From Rhizobium sp. ARZ01 (GTDB taxonomy: Bacteria > Pseudomonadota > Alphaproteobacteria > Rhizobiales > Rhizobiaceae), in the NCBI RefSeq assembly GCF_014851675.1, contig NZ_JACVAE010000001.1, positions 2,604,001-2,668,000 on the forward strand: a DNA stretch of 64,000 nucleotides. The letters are read 5' to 3'. The notes below the pieces were generated by a model that searched no databases, was not told where the DNA came from, and was given only the letters and a program-made list of their open reading frames with translations. This document shows positions 53,603 through 63,133 of this stretch, in pieces (position 1 is the first letter of the stretch; every line of letters begins with the position of its first letter). A program made the position numbers and the translations under genes.

Positions 53603-54691
53603 TCACTCGCCCCCGGCCTGGTCGTTCAGGCGCTCTTTGTCATGCCCCCTGTCGGAAGACCGTTCGCCCTTGAGATCGCTTGTCCGCGCCGCCAGCCGGT
53701 CGAGCGTACGGCGCAGGGCCTTGGCCTCGTCCTGTTGCGCCTCGATCCAGTCGCGCAGCATCTGCTGTTCGCTGCGCATGTTCTTGACGAGCCCCTGAAT
53801 ACCTTCCGCAAGGCTCGCCATGGCTGCCGTAGAGCGGCTGTGCCCACCATCCTGAGCAAGCTTCAGGATCTGGTCGGCGAGTGCCTTGACATCCGCCGCG
53901 TCGCCGCTGTCTACCGCCAGAACCGGTGAAAGCTCCGAGGAAACGTCCGTAACGGACGACAGCCAGTTTTCAAGCTCCATGTAAAAGCGGTTCTGCGCGC
54001 GCCCGGCCTGGAGATCTAGGAAGCCGAGAATCAACGAGCCGGAGAGACCGAACAGCGAGGTAGAAAAGGCGGTCCCCATGCCGGAAAGCGGCGCGGACAA
54101 TCCGTCTTTCAGGGCGGTAAGCACGTCGTTTGCCGTTCCGGCACCGGCGTCGAGCGACTGGATGACGGTGTTGATCGAGCCGATCGTGCCGAGCAGCCCC
54201 CAGAAGGTGCCGAGCAGGCCGAGGAAGACCAGCAAACCGATGAGATAGCGCGAGGTGTCGCGCGATTCATCCAGGCGAGTCGCGATCGAATCAAGGATCG
54301 AGCGCAGTGCTGTCGTCGAGATCGCGACCGAATGATGCTTGCCGATCAGCGCACGCATCGGCGCAAGCAGGACGGGATCGCGACCGACCTTCTCGGCGCT
54401 GCCGGCGGCACGGAACGAGTTGAACCAACGCACCTCCGGCCGGAGCGAAAGCACATGACTGAAAACGAGCAGGATGCCGATCAGCAAAACGCCGATTATC
54501 AGGCCGTTGAGGCCGGGGTTGCTGACAAAGGCGGAATGTGCCTGACGAAACAGAATTGCCGCCACGAAACCGACGATGATCAGGAAGATCACCATGGTCC
54601 AGAAGAACGGCATCGGACTCGACAGTTTGTGGGGATAGTCTTCCCCGATCTCGGCCGGCCCCTCCCAACCCGACAGCGCCAGCTTTGCCAT
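53603..54691 (-). CDS. MotA/TolQ/ExbB-like membrane channel protein
   Basis: This 362-aa protein has helices at about 30-50 and 63-82 (LIIGVLLIGILLVFSHVLSL). The conserved channel region is LIGLLVFLGLLGTFWGLLGTIGSINTVI and LSAPLSGMGTAFSTSLFGLSGSLILGFLD, matching MotA/ExbB proteins. A cytoplasmic, charged C-terminal coiled coil follows. Together with the OmpA/MotB-like protein it would form a proton-driven complex. The architecture resembles ZorAB, but no zorC/D/E genes are near, so a defence role is not supported. Confidence 0.85.
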   Translation of the reverse strand: MAKLALSGWEGPAEIGEDYPHKLSSPMPFFWTMVIFLIIVGFVAAILFRQAHSAFVSNPGLNGLIIGVLLIGILLVFSHVLSLRPEVRWFNSFRAAGSAEKVGRDPVLLAPMRALIGKHHSVAISTTALRSILDSIATRLDESRDTSRYLIGLLVFLGLLGTFWGLLGTIGSINTVIQSLDAGAGTANDVLTALKDGLSAPLSGMGTAFSTSLFGLSGSLILGFLDLQAGRAQNRFYMELENWLSSVTDVSSELSPVLAVDSGDAADVKALADQILKLAQDGGHSRSTAAMASLAEGIQGLVKNMRSEQQMLRDWIEAQQDEAKALRRTLDRLAARTSDLKGERSSDRGHDKERLNDQAGGE

Positions 54692-54899
54692 AATCCCCGC
54701 ATCTCCTGCTTCACGACGATGAAAGCCTAGAGGAAGATTGCGCCGAATTGAAGAGGTTGCCCGTCACCTTACGCTGCACAGTGCACAGCAATCCTCGGCG
54801 CAGCGGTTTCCGCCGCCCGAGGCCACCCGGGCGGCGCCGCACGCCAACGGCACCGCAAATGCTATAACGCACCGCCCGCTGGGGGCGGTCGATCTTGCC

Positions 54900-55700
54900 C
54901 TATCGCGTCGGGACCGGACGGTGCAGGACTTCGGAAAGCGCCCTGTGGATGTGCTCGTTGCCGGCCACGACGGTGCCCGTTTCGAGCATGGCGTTGCCGC
55001 CATTGAGATCGCTGACGAAGCCACCGGCCTCGCGGATCAGGAGAATTCCAGCTGCGATGTCCCATGCCGAAAGGTCGCGCTCCCAGAAGCCGTCGAAGCG
55101 GCCGGCGGCGACAAAGGCGAGATCGAGGGCAGCAGCTCCCATCCGTCGGATACCAGCTGCTTCGCCCATGGTGTGACGCAGCTCGACCAGGAACTTGCCG
55201 TGATTGCCGCGCCCCAGGTGCGGCACACCGCAGCCGATCACGCAGTCCGACAGCTCCTTGCGCGCAGCCACGCGCAGGCGACGGTCGTTGAGGAAGGCGC
55301 CGCCGCCCTTTTCAGCGGTATAAAGCTCGTCGGTCGCCGGATTGAGCACGACGGCAGCGACGATCTCGCCATTGCGTTCCAGCGCGATCGACGAGGCGAA
55401 GCAGGGAATACCGTGCAGGAAGTTGGTCGTACCGTCGAGCGGGTCCACGATCCAGCGGTGCGCGCCGTCGGTACCCTTGATCTCCTCGCTCTCTTCGCCA
55501 AGGAAACCATAAGTCGGCCGCGCCTTGAGGAGCTCCTCGCGGATCAGCTTCTCGGCCTTGCGGTCCGCCTGGGAAACATAGTCGCCCGGCCCCTTCAGCG
55601 AGACCTGCAGGTTCTGCACCTCGCCAAAATCACGGGCGAGTGACTTGCCGGCCTTGAAGGCGGCTTGAACCATCACGTTGAGAAGAGCTGAGCGAGCCAT
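54900..55700 (-). CDS. suhB: SuhB, inositol-1-monophosphatase family
   Basis: This 266-aa phosphatase shows YGFLGEESEEIKG, the metal motif WIVDPLDGTTNFLHGIP, and C-terminal WERDLSAWDIAAGILLIREAGG. These are the three Li-sensitive phosphatase blocks. Besides hydrolysing inositol phosphates, E. coli SuhB aids rRNA antitermination. The length is standard. It lies 70 bp downstream of efp on the same strand. Confidence 0.95.
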   Translation of the reverse strand: MARSALLNVMVQAAFKAGKSLARDFGEVQNLQVSLKGPGDYVSQADRKAEKLIREELLKARPTYGFLGEESEEIKGTDGAHRWIVDPLDGTTNFLHGIPCFASSIALERNGEIVAAVVLNPATDELYTAEKGGGAFLNDRRLRVAARKELSDCVIGCGVPHLGRGNHGKFLVELRHTMGEAAGIRRMGAAALDLAFVAAGRFDGFWERDLSAWDIAAGILLIREAGGFVSDLNGGNAMLETGTVVAGNEHIHRALSEVLHRPVPTR

Positions 55701-55770
55701 CGGGGCTTGTCCTTGTCAGATGTCCGGCGGGCAACCACGTCTCGGTTGCCTCGACCGGCGGATATCGGTG

Positions 55771-56334
55771 TCAATCGGCGCGGCGAAGATAGGTGATTTC
55801 GTTGGTATCGACGAGAACGCGTTCGCCCGCCTCGATGAAAGGCGGAACGAGCACACGTACGCCGTTTTCCAGGATGGCCGGCTTGTAGGACGACGCCGCC
55901 GTCTGTCCCTTCACCACCGGATCGGCTTCAGCGACCGCAAGTACCACCTGGTCGGGCAATGAGACGCCGATCGGCTTGTCGTCGTAGAGCTGGACCGTGA
56001 CCATCATCCCGTCCTGCAGGAAGGCGGCGCGGTCGCCGACGAATTCCTTCTGCAGTTCGAGCTGGTCATAGGTGTCGACATCCATGAAGACGAGCCCCTC
56101 GCCCTGCTCGAACAGGAACTGGAAGTCCTTCTTCTCGAGTTCGACGCGCTCGACTGTCTCCGACGAGCGGAACCGCTCGTTGAGCTTGGTGCCGTCGATC
56201 AGGTTCTTCAACTCGACCTGGTTGAAGGCCCCGCCCTTGCCGGGCTTGACGGTGTTGCACTTTACCGCCGCCCATAGACCGCCATTGTGTTCGATCAAAT
56301 TGCCCGGCTTGATTTCGCTGCCGCTGATTTTCAT
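55771..56334 (-). CDS. efp: Elongation factor P
   Basis: This 187-aa protein opens [37 protein letters not shown]. Lys33 at the tip of the KPGKGG loop is the site modified in many bacteria (EpmA type). Three beta-barrel domains are present (domain III ends [21 protein letters not shown]). EF-P relieves ribosome stalling at polyproline. No epmA/epmB lies in the window. Confidence 0.97.
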   Translation of the reverse strand: MKISGSEIKPGNLIEHNGGLWAAVKCNTVKPGKGGAFNQVELKNLIDGTKLNERFRSSETVERVELEKKDFQFLFEQGEGLVFMDVDTYDQLELQKEFVGDRAAFLQDGMMVTVQLYDDKPIGVSLPDQVVLAVAEADPVVKGQTAASSYKPAILENGVRVLVPPFIEAGERVLVDTNEITYLRRAD

Positions 56335-56477
56335 GAGAGTTCCGTAGAGAGTTTTCCGGCTCCGCGCAATCGACAGGATCGGGAACCGGAATGAGCGGCC
56401 TCAAGACCACAAATCCCTTCAAAGTTCAAGTCTAGCAAGAGGTGTCCAGCCATTCGCCGGGCGCAGGGCTCTGCTGG

Positions 56478-57824
56478 TCAGTGCCGGCGGAACTTGTTGG
56501 CGGCAGCGATAGCCGCCTTCTGCTGCTCGTCGGTCAGGCCGAGATAAAAGTCCTCCAGCCCATCGTCGTTCAGTCCGGCGCGGCGCGACAGGACGAACCA
56601 CTTCCCCGCCTCGATGGGGTCCGATTTTGTTCCGAGCGCATTGATGTAGAGATAGGCCAGCCGGTTCTGCGCCACGACGTTGCCCGCGTCTGCCGCCCGC
56701 TTCAGCCAGTTGAAGCCCGCCTCATAGTCCTTTTCGCCGGCAACGCCGTTGACGAGCCAGATGCCAAGATCGAGCTGGGCGGTGTCATATCCGGCACGTG
56801 CTGCACGTAGCAGCCATTCGCGCGCGCGCTTCATCTTCTCCGGCGGCAAGCCCTCGAGATTGGTGTAGATCTGCGACAGAGCATATTGCGCATCCGCAAT
56901 ACCCTGCTCGGCCGCCTTCTCATAGTAGGGTATCGCGGCGCGAAGCCCCTTCTCGCCGGGCGTGTCGGCGACGAGGATCTGGCCGTAGTTGAACTGTGCC
57001 GAAGGGTTTCCGGCGTCCGCCGCCTTCTTCATGTATTCGTCGGCCTTCTTGCGGTCACGCGGAACGCTCCGCCCCTCGATCAACAACAGCGCATACTTGA
57101 ACATGCCTGCCGGGTCACCGCCTTTTGCCGCCTCCCCGTACCAGAAAGTCGCCTCCTTGCGGTCGCGCTTGACGCCGAGTCCCTGGTCGAAAAGCTGGGC
57201 CACCAAAGTCTGGGCGGCGGCATCGCCGGCCTGCGCACGCGGCAGAGCGAGTTCCATCGCGGTCAGATAGAAGCCGCGCTGGTAGGCGCCATAGGCTTCA
57301 TCCACCTTGCCGGTATAAGCCTTTTCCGAAGGCAGATCAGGCAGGGGAGCCCCCATACGATCGAGAACGGTCAGCCCCTCCGAAGGCGCCTGCAAACCCT
57401 TCTCCTTGCCCGCATCATTTGCGCCCTTGGCGGAGATGCGGTTCGCCGAACTGGCACCATCGACCGGCGCAAGGAGACGGGATGTGCGTTCATCGGGAGC
57501 CGGCTCGTCGAGAGCATCAGCGTTGTCATCACCGCCCATCGGTGGCGCGGAAGCCTTCGGAGCCTCGACAGGCGCTGATCCGGTCTGAGGCGTGACGCCG
57601 GGCGGGGTGGCCGGCGCCGCCTTGTCGGCTTCACCGCTGGTGGCGTTTGCCTTATCGGCGTCCGATGCGCTGGCCTTGCCGTTCTCGGCTGCGCCGGCCG
57701 GCAGTTGCTGGGTAACGTTCTGCTTCGGCGCTTCCTCCGCGTGCGCCAGCGGCACACCGGCGCAAAGCGCGCAGCACAGAAATGTAGACAGCCGCAACGG
57801 CCAAAGATCGGAAGCCCTCGTCAT
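56478..57824 (-). CDS. Exported Sel1-repeat protein
   Basis: This 448-aa protein has a signal peptide (MTRASDLWPLRLSTFLCCALCAGVPLAHA), a low-complexity Ala/Pro/Lys/Asp linker to about residue 145, and about seven Sel1 repeats. The repeats include GDAAAQTLVAQLFDQGLGVKRDRKEATFWYGEAAKGG and GNPSAQFNYGQILVADTPGEKG (shown as examples; repeat unit about 36 residues). Sel1 solenoids mediate protein contacts, in rhizobia often in exopolysaccharide or envelope regulation. ATG 57824 is used; the frame continues upstream into the neighbouring gene as shadow. Confidence 0.88.
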   Translation of the reverse strand: MTRASDLWPLRLSTFLCCALCAGVPLAHAEEAPKQNVTQQLPAGAAENGKASASDADKANATSGEADKAAPATPPGVTPQTGSAPVEAPKASAPPMGGDDNADALDEPAPDERTSRLLAPVDGASSANRISAKGANDAGKEKGLQAPSEGLTVLDRMGAPLPDLPSEKAYTGKVDEAYGAYQRGFYLTAMELALPRAQAGDAAAQTLVAQLFDQGLGVKRDRKEATFWYGEAAKGGDPAGMFKYALLLIEGRSVPRDRKKADEYMKKAADAGNPSAQFNYGQILVADTPGEKGLRAAIPYYEKAAEQGIADAQYALSQIYTNLEGLPPEKMKRAREWLLRAARAGYDTAQLDLGIWLVNGVAGEKDYEAGFNWLKRAADAGNVVAQNRLAYLYINALGTKSDPIEAGKWFVLSRRAGLNDDGLEDFYLGLTDEQQKAAIAAANKFRRH

Positions 57825-57834
57825 GCGTTCGCCT

Positions 57835-58488
57835 TTAATCCTCGAACCGTGGCGCTTTTTCGTCAAGCAGCGCATTGACTGTGGCGACCACCTGCGCGGC
57901 ATTCTGGGGTTCGGCAAACACAGCCTGGCAAAGCGCGACAAACTCGGCTCCAGTTTCCGCCACGGCGAGCGCGGATTGCGGATCGGTGCCGCCCATGACC
58001 ACGCACGGAACCTCCACCATGGACGCCCACCATTCGGCCAGCGCGAGGTTTTTCGGATGCGCCTCTGGCTTGATGTCGCCGCCGACCTTGCCGAAGAAGA
58101 TATAGTCCGGTGCAAGGTCGCCCATTCCCAGCGCCCCATGTCGGTCCTTGGCGTTTCCGCCGCCGACAATGAGCTTCGGCGAATGTTTCTCCATCGCCTC
58201 CGCCAACGCATCGAAACCGCCGGCAATATGAATGCCGTCGGCCTTGGCGCGTCCGGCGACACGCGTGTCCCCTTCGATCAGGGCTGCGGCACCGGCTTTC
58301 TGGACCACCGGCACCAGCGCTTCGGCATGCTTCTGGAAGAGGCCATCCTCAAGCCCGTATTGGGGCAGCACCACCGATGCGACGTCCCCGCCGCGCAGCG
58401 CATCTTCCAGCATCGTCTGGCGCGCGGCGATGTCATTGCCCTCAGGCAAGATCAACATGAGGCGGCAGCGGTTCTCGGTTCCAGTCAT
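57835..58488 (-). CDS. ThiE/TenI-like thiamine phosphate synthase family protein
   Basis: This 217-aa TIM-barrel protein opens MTGTENRCRLMLILPEGNDI. It has AAALIEGDTRVAGRAKADGIHIAGG, DYIFFGKVGGDIKPEAHPKNLALAEWW and CVVMGGTDPQSALAVAETGAEFVALCQAVF. These fit the phosphate-binding strands of ThiE. Some pyrimidine-site residues differ from canonical ThiE, so it may be a paralogue of unknown substrate. It lies 10 bp upstream of the Sel1 gene and is co-directional with it. Confidence 0.78.
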   Translation of the reverse strand: MTGTENRCRLMLILPEGNDIAARQTMLEDALRGGDVASVVLPQYGLEDGLFQKHAEALVPVVQKAGAAALIEGDTRVAGRAKADGIHIAGGFDALAEAMEKHSPKLIVGGGNAKDRHGALGMGDLAPDYIFFGKVGGDIKPEAHPKNLALAEWWASMVEVPCVVMGGTDPQSALAVAETGAEFVALCQAVFAEPQNAAQVVATVNALLDEKAPRFED

Positions 58489-58590
58489 CGAACTTCCATT
58501 TCGTCTGAATTCTCTGCGGAAGGCGTGGGCCCACTCGCAATGTCCTGCCAAAGCCGATAGACCGGTTGCACAAACGGATCAATCGCCCGC

Positions 58591-59361
58591 ATGTCCATCG
58601 ACCCCAGCATCTACTTCGCCGCTGTCCCCGCCGTCATCCTAGTAGGGCTCACCAAGGGCGGGTTGGGCGAGGCGCTGGCGCTGATGGGCGTGCCCATCCT
58701 TGCCATGGCGGTTCCCCCCGTGCAAGCCGCCGCGATACTGTTGCCGATTCTCGTGGCAAGCGATGTGGTCTCGCTCTGGATCTGGCGCAAGCACAACGAC
58801 CGGCGCACGCTTCAATTCCTGTTGCCCGGCGGCATCCTCGGCATCGCGCTCGGCTGGGCGACCTCGGCCTATGTTCAGCGCGACGCGCTGCGCCTGATCA
58901 TCGGCGCAATCACCATCTTCTTCGCGCTACGTTACTTCTACATCCAATGGCGCATCCGGCGCGGCATCGTCGCTGCCCCGAAGCACCAGCGGGTCGGCCC
59001 GGCAGCCTTTTTCGGCACGCTTGCCGGGTACGGCAGCTTCGTCGCCCATGCCGGCGGCGCGCCGTTTCAGGTCTACGCCCTGCCGCTGAAGCTCCCGCCG
59101 CGCGACTATACCGGGGCGGCGGTGCGCTACTTCGCCATCCTGAACGCGGTCAAGCTCGCCCCTTATTTCGCACTGGGACAACTCGACACGACCAACCTGA
59201 CGATCTCCGCAACGCTTGCCCCCCTCGCCATGGCGGCCACCGCAATCGGCGGCTATCTGGTCAAGCGTATGAAGCCCGAAGTGTTCTACCCGTTCATGTA
59301 TACGATGGCGCTCATGGCCGGCCTTAAGCTTGCCTATGACGGGATTGCGTCACTGGTGTAG
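58591..59361 (+). CDS. TauE/SafE-family sulfite or anion exporter
   Basis: This 256-aa protein has about eight membrane helices. It opens MSIDPSIYFAAVPAVILVGLTKGGLGEALALMGVPILAM, with LLPGGILGIALGWATSA and FFGTLAGYGSFVAHAGGAPFQVYALPLKLPPRDYTGAAV, the two half-repeats of the family. It moves small anions such as sulfite or sulfonates, but the substrate is unknown. It is divergent from the ThiE-like gene. Confidence 0.92.
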   Translation: MSIDPSIYFAAVPAVILVGLTKGGLGEALALMGVPILAMAVPPVQAAAILLPILVASDVVSLWIWRKHNDRRTLQFLLPGGILGIALGWATSAYVQRDALRLIIGAITIFFALRYFYIQWRIRRGIVAAPKHQRVGPAAFFGTLAGYGSFVAHAGGAPFQVYALPLKLPPRDYTGAAVRYFAILNAVKLAPYFALGQLDTTNLTISATLAPLAMAATAIGGYLVKRMKPEVFYPFMYTMALMAGLKLAYDGIASLV

Positions 59362-59440
59362 GCCGGGTGCACCGCCCACATTTCATGCGGCAGCGCACAA
59401 AACGCTTGTCGTTCGTTCCGCCATGCCGTAGCTTTTTTCC

Positions 59441-59701
59441 ATGGTGACCCCGGATCCTTTCGCTGCGATTGCCGACCCGAACCGCCGGTTTTTGCTGGAG
59501 GAATTGCGGCGCGCGCCGAAGACGGTCAACGAGCTGTCGCAGGGTTTGCCGATCAGCCGCCCTGCCGTTTCACAACACCTGAAGGCCCTCCTGGATTGCA
59601 ATCTCGTCAGCGTGACCTCCAAGGGCACGCGCCGTGTCTACGCGATCAATTCGGCAGGGTTCAACCGGCTCAATTTCTGGCTCGATCAATTTTGGAGCTG
59701 A
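59441..59701 (+). CDS. ArsR-type winged-helix regulator
   Basis: This 86-aa winged helix has DPFAAIADPNRRFLLEELRRAPKTVNELSQGLPISRPAVSQHLKALLDCNLVSVTSKGTRRVYAI (key block ISRPAVSQHLKALLD). It has no metal-binding cysteines of the ELCVCDL type; the single Cys is in LLDCNLV. It would therefore be a non-metal ArsR. Its target is unknown. The C terminus is short. Confidence 0.9.
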   Translation: MVTPDPFAAIADPNRRFLLEELRRAPKTVNELSQGLPISRPAVSQHLKALLDCNLVSVTSKGTRRVYAINSAGFNRLNFWLDQFWS

Positions 59702-59887
59702 GCAGTCCGACACAACCCAACTGCCCTCAGCCAACATCAGCCACATCAAACAAAATATCCCGGTGGCCTCGCGGCAACCGGGACATAAAGTTGGCTTTGG
59801 AAGCCTTTCAGCTCGCCTTTGTCATGTCTTACCACGACGGGGCGCGGCACCCCAATTCAACTGCTCTTTGGAAAAACTCCTGTCCAA

Positions 59888-60061
59888 TCAATTCGTTGAC
59901 GAGCGCAGTCTCTCGATCTCGTCCTTGATGCGCAGCTTCCGTCGCTTGATGTCGGCGATAATCTCGTCCTCCGAAGACGGGCGGGTCATCGCTTCGTGAA
60001 GCTCTTCTTCAAGGGCGAAGTGCTTCTTTTCAAGCGTGGCAAGGTGAGCCTCAATCGACAT
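59888..60061 (-). CDS. DUF465/YdcH-like small coiled-coil protein
   Basis: The 57-aa protein opens MSIEAHLATLEKKHFALEEELHEAMTRPSSEDEIIADIKRRKLRIKDEIERL (ADIKRRKLRIKDEIERL is the DUF465 core). It is a helical hairpin of unknown role. ATG 60061 follows AGGAACTG; the upstream frame is not protein-like. A second DUF465 gene lies divergently at 60279. Confidence 0.88.
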   Translation of the reverse strand: MSIEAHLATLEKKHFALEEELHEAMTRPSSEDEIIADIKRRKLRIKDEIERLRSSTN

Positions 60062-60278
60062 GTGACAGTTCCTTCCATTTGTTCGCACCCGGACGCTTTC
60101 GCGTCTGGTGTCCAGGCTGCAACAGGCGGAGTTTGCCATGCCATTTTTCATTTGTCGAAGGTGAAAACGTCGCGGAGTATAACTTCCCGTAGACCCTCAT
60201 TTCGTGATAGGAGCAGCGTTCTTACTGAATGCGAATGGCGGACATAGCGCGCCATCGTTAGGGATGGGGAATGAAAGC

Positions 60279-60482
60279 ATGGCAGACCAGGAACAGGCGG
60301 AACTGCGATTGGCAATGGCCCGGCTGCGCCAGGAACACGAGGATTACGACGCTGCCATCAATGCCATGATCCAGGTAGGCTGCGACGCCTTGCGAGTGCA
60401 GCGCATGAAGAAGAAGAAGCTCGTGATCAAGGACCGGATCTCCAAGATCGAGGACCAGATCATTCCCGATATCATCGCCTGA
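60279..60482 (+). CDS. DUF465-family small coiled-coil protein
   Basis: The 67-aa protein opens [59 protein letters not shown] (core [18 protein letters not shown]). It has the same helical-hairpin layout as its divergent neighbour, with an insert in the turn. It ends 13 bp before purE and may be translated on the purEK transcript. Confidence 0.85.
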   Translation: MADQEQAELRLAMARLRQEHEDYDAAINAMIQVGCDALRVQRMKKKKLVIKDRISKIEDQIIPDIIA

Positions 60483-60495
60483 AACGGAAAGCGCA

Positions 60496-60999
60496 GTGAA
60501 GACACCGCAAACGCCCCCCGTCGCCATTGTCATGGGTAGCCAATCCGACTGGGAGACGATGAAGAACGCCGCCGATACGCTGGATGCACTGGAAGTGGAC
60601 TACGAGGCGCGAATCGTCTCCGCCCACCGCACCCCGGATCGGCTGTACCAATTTGCCAAGAACGCTCGCTCGGAGGGTTTCAAGGTCATCATCGCAGGCG
60701 CCGGTGGCGCTGCGCATCTGCCGGGCATGATCGCCGCAATGACGTCGCTGCCGGTCTTCGGCGTCCCCGTCCAGTCCAAGGCTCTTTCCGGCCAGGACAG
60801 CCTGCTTTCGATCGTGCAGATGCCAGCCGGCATCCCAGTTGGCACGCTCGCCATCGGCAAGGCGGGCGCCGTCAACGCCGCTCTGCTTGCGACAGCCGTC
60901 CTCGCCCTCTCCGATCCGGAACTCGCGCTTCGGCTCGACGAATGGCGTGAGAACCAGAGCGCATCGGTGGCCGACTACCCGGTGGATGGCCCGCTATGA
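60496..60999 (+). CDS. purE: PurE, N5-CAIR mutase
   Basis: This 167-aa enzyme has [40 protein letters not shown] and [20 protein letters not shown], the class I PurE signatures. It converts N5-CAIR to CAIR in purine synthesis and works with PurK. The start is GTG 60496. It overlaps purK by 4 bp (ATGA), so the two are translationally coupled. Confidence 0.97.
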   Translation: MKTPQTPPVAIVMGSQSDWETMKNAADTLDALEVDYEARIVSAHRTPDRLYQFAKNARSEGFKVIIAGAGGAAHLPGMIAAMTSLPVFGVPVQSKALSGQDSLLSIVQMPAGIPVGTLAIGKAGAVNAALLATAVLALSDPELALRLDEWRENQSASVADYPVDGPL

Positions 61000-62051
61000 G
61001 CGTCGGTACGATCGGAATCATCGGCGGCGGACAGCTTGGCCGCATGCTTGCCATCGCGGCCGCACGACTGGGCATCCGCACCATCATTCTTGAGCCGCAG
61101 GCCGATTGCCCGGCGGCGCAAGTGGCCAATGCCCAGATCGTCGCGGCCTATGACGATCCGGCTGCGCTCGAGGAGCTGGCGGAGCGCTGCGACGTCGTCA
61201 CTTACGAATTTGAAAACGTCCCGGTTGTCGCCGCCGAGCGACTGGTGCAGTCGGTGCCGGTGTTCCCTCCGCCCAAGGCGCTGGAGGTTTCGCAGGACCG
61301 CTTAGTGGAAAAGCAGTTCCTCAACGAATGCGGGATCGCGACCGCCCCGTTTGCCGCCGTCGACAGCCAGGCGGATCTGGAAACAGGGCTGGACTCTTTC
61401 GGAGGCATTGGCGTCGTGAAGACCCGGCGTCTGGGCTATGACGGCAAGGGTCAACGGATGTTCCGTTCGCCGGTCGAAGACAGGAGCGGCGCTTTCGAAG
61501 CGCTCGGTTCCGTGCCGCTCATCCTTGAGGGATTGATCGCCTTCGAACGGGAGATCTCGATCATTGCCGCCCGCGCGCAGGACGGGACGATCGTTTGTTA
61601 CGACCCGGCCGAGAACGTCCATCGCGACGGTATATTGCACACCTCCACGGTGCCGGCCGCCATCCACGAGGCGACTGCGGATCAGGCAAGGCGGGCCGCG
61701 CGCGCCATTCTCGACCGACTGGGTTACGCCGGCGTCATCGGCGTCGAGTTCTTCGTGCTCGGCGACGGCCAACTGGTGGCAAACGAAATGGCGCCGCGGG
61801 TGCACAATTCCGGTCACTGGACGGAAGCAGCCTGCGTCATCTCGCAGTTCGAACAGCACATGCGCGCCGTTGCAGGCCTGCCGCTCGGCGACGGCCGCCG
61901 CCATTCAGACTGCGTAATGCAGAACCTGATTGGCGATGACATTGCAAACGTACCGGCCTGGCTCAAGACACCGGATGTGCTCGTGCACCTCTACGGCAAG
62001 AGTGAGTCGCGCCCCGGCCGCAAGATGGGCCATGTGACGGAACTGCGCTGA
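60996..62051 (+). CDS. purK: PurK, N5-CAIR synthetase
   Basis: This 351-aa ATP-grasp enzyme opens [43 protein letters not shown] (ATP-binding loop), [23 protein letters not shown] and [13 protein letters not shown] (metal/ligand site) follow. It makes N5-CAIR from AIR, bicarbonate and ATP. The length is standard. A terminator lies 109 bp downstream. Confidence 0.97.
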   Translation: MSVGTIGIIGGGQLGRMLAIAAARLGIRTIILEPQADCPAAQVANAQIVAAYDDPAALEELAERCDVVTYEFENVPVVAAERLVQSVPVFPPPKALEVSQDRLVEKQFLNECGIATAPFAAVDSQADLETGLDSFGGIGVVKTRRLGYDGKGQRMFRSPVEDRSGAFEALGSVPLILEGLIAFEREISIIAARAQDGTIVCYDPAENVHRDGILHTSTVPAAIHEATADQARRAARAILDRLGYAGVIGVEFFVLGDGQLVANEMAPRVHNSGHWTEAACVISQFEQHMRAVAGLPLGDGRRHSDCVMQNLIGDDIANVPAWLKTPDVLVHLYGKSESRPGRKMGHVTELR

Positions 62052-62159
62052 GAAATACGCTACGGCGCGCCGTGGAAATCGCGGGGCGCGGACGCCAAAA
62101 CGCCCGCCAAACGGTTGACAGGAACCGGATGAGCAGTTACACGAACGCCAACCTGAGAG

Positions 62160-62182
62160 CGCGCCCTAAATGGCGCGTTTTT
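62160..62182 (+). terminator. Intrinsic terminator after purEK
   Basis: CGCGCC (62160-62165) pairs with GGCGCG (62172-62177) around a 6-base loop, followed by five T. Confidence 0.85.
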
Positions 62183-62237
62183 AATTGACAAGATTTCGGG
62201 CGGATTCTTTTCGTCCCCAGCATCGCGGATCAAAGAA

Positions 62238-62363
62238 ATGAAGATCAAGAATTCGCTCAAGTCGCTCAAGACCCGTCATCGCGAAAACCGTCTGGTTCGC
62301 CGCAAGGGCCGCATCTACATCATCAACAAGTCGAACCCGCGCTTCAAGGCCCGCCAGGGTTGA
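62238..62363 (+). CDS. rpmJ: Ribosomal protein L36
   Basis: The 41-aa protein opens [41 protein letters not shown] (blocks [19 protein letters not shown] and NPRFKARQG), matching the long, cysteine-free L36 of alphaproteobacteria. It binds 23S rRNA in the large subunit. It is small but clear from its sequence, with AAAGAA before the start and a large hairpin after the stop. Confidence 0.95.
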   Translation: MKIKNSLKSLKTRHRENRLVRRKGRIYIINKSNPRFKARQG

Positions 62364-62405
62364 GCGCAGGCTTTTCTGCCTGTCGAAAGATAGCAGTTTG
62401 CTTTC

Positions 62406-62442
62406 AAGCGCATGCGGTTTAGCATAACCGCATGCGCTTTTT
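62406..62442 (+). terminator. Strong hairpin after rpmJ that contains the next start codon
   Basis: AAGCGCATGCGGTT (62406-62419) pairs perfectly over 14 bp with AACCGCATGCGCTT (62426-62439) around a 6-base loop, then more T (to 62442). It should terminate rpmJ transcription. The ATG of the downstream TPR gene (62432) lies inside the right arm. Confidence 0.85.
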
Positions 62443-63025
62443 CGTTTTCTACGCCATCTTGTCGATGCTTGTGCCCAGCACGGCCTTCGCCCAGGATTCG
62501 CAAGCCGTCGCAACGCCAGAGAACCAACCGGTTTTCACGACCCCTGCGGAGCGGCTGAACACGCTTTTTGCCGAATTGAAGCACGAAGGTGACCCGGACA
62601 AGGCAAAGCTGATCTCCGACAGCATAAGGGCGGAGTGGCGCGATTCCGGCAGCGCTACAGTCAACCTGCTGATGCAGCAGGCAGACAAGGCGATGGCGGA
62701 CAACAAGGACACCGCCGCATTCGACTATCTTGACGAAGTCATCCAGCTTTCCCCGGGCTATGTCGAAGGCTGGAACCAGCGCGCCACACTGCACTACAAG
62801 CTCGGCAACTACCGGAAGTCGATGTCTGACATCAACCGCGTGCTTGCCATCGAACCGCGCCATTTCGGCGCCATCGCGGGCATGGCGATGATTCTCACGA
62901 GCTATGGCCGCGACGAGCTGGCGCTCGAGGCCTGGGAGCGTTTTCTGGACATCTACCCCTCCGAGCGAAGGGCACAGAAAGCGCTGGGCGACATCGCCGA
63001 GAAGCTGGCGGGAAGCCGCACCTGA
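62432..63025 (+). CDS. Exported TPR protein
   Basis: This 197-aa protein has a signal peptide (MRFFVFYAILSMLVPSTAFA, cleaved before QDSQA). Tetratricopeptide repeats follow at about 60-185: AFDYLDEVIQLSPGYVEGWNQRATLHYKLGNYRKSMSDINRVLAIEPRHFGAIAGMAMI. TPRs mediate protein contacts in the periplasm. The start is odd: ATG 62432 sits in the right arm of the preceding hairpin and has no clear ribosome site, but no later ATG keeps the signal peptide. It may use a leaderless mRNA. Confidence 0.82.
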   Translation: MRFFVFYAILSMLVPSTAFAQDSQAVATPENQPVFTTPAERLNTLFAELKHEGDPDKAKLISDSIRAEWRDSGSATVNLLMQQADKAMADNKDTAAFDYLDEVIQLSPGYVEGWNQRATLHYKLGNYRKSMSDINRVLAIEPRHFGAIAGMAMILTSYGRDELALEAWERFLDIYPSERRAQKALGDIAEKLAGSRT

Positions 63026-63133
63026 GTCGCAGTGTGAAGGTCTCGCAACATATTGCGTAATGGTGCGGGGCCGGAAAAATCGAATGGCGGGCCTAAGCCC
63101 GCCTAGCAAAAAATCATCACAGAGCGACCCTGC

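Noticed and set aside
52568..54691. A Zorya anti-phage system (ZorAB-like pair)
   Set aside because: Neither helicase/nuclease partner (ZorC, ZorD, ZorE) is present; the flanks are a flavoprotein and suhB. The pair fits a general MotA/MotB-like complex.
63086..63103. Intrinsic terminator between the TPR gene and pyk
   Set aside because: A 7-bp stem exists, but no T run follows it on either strand at the right distance.
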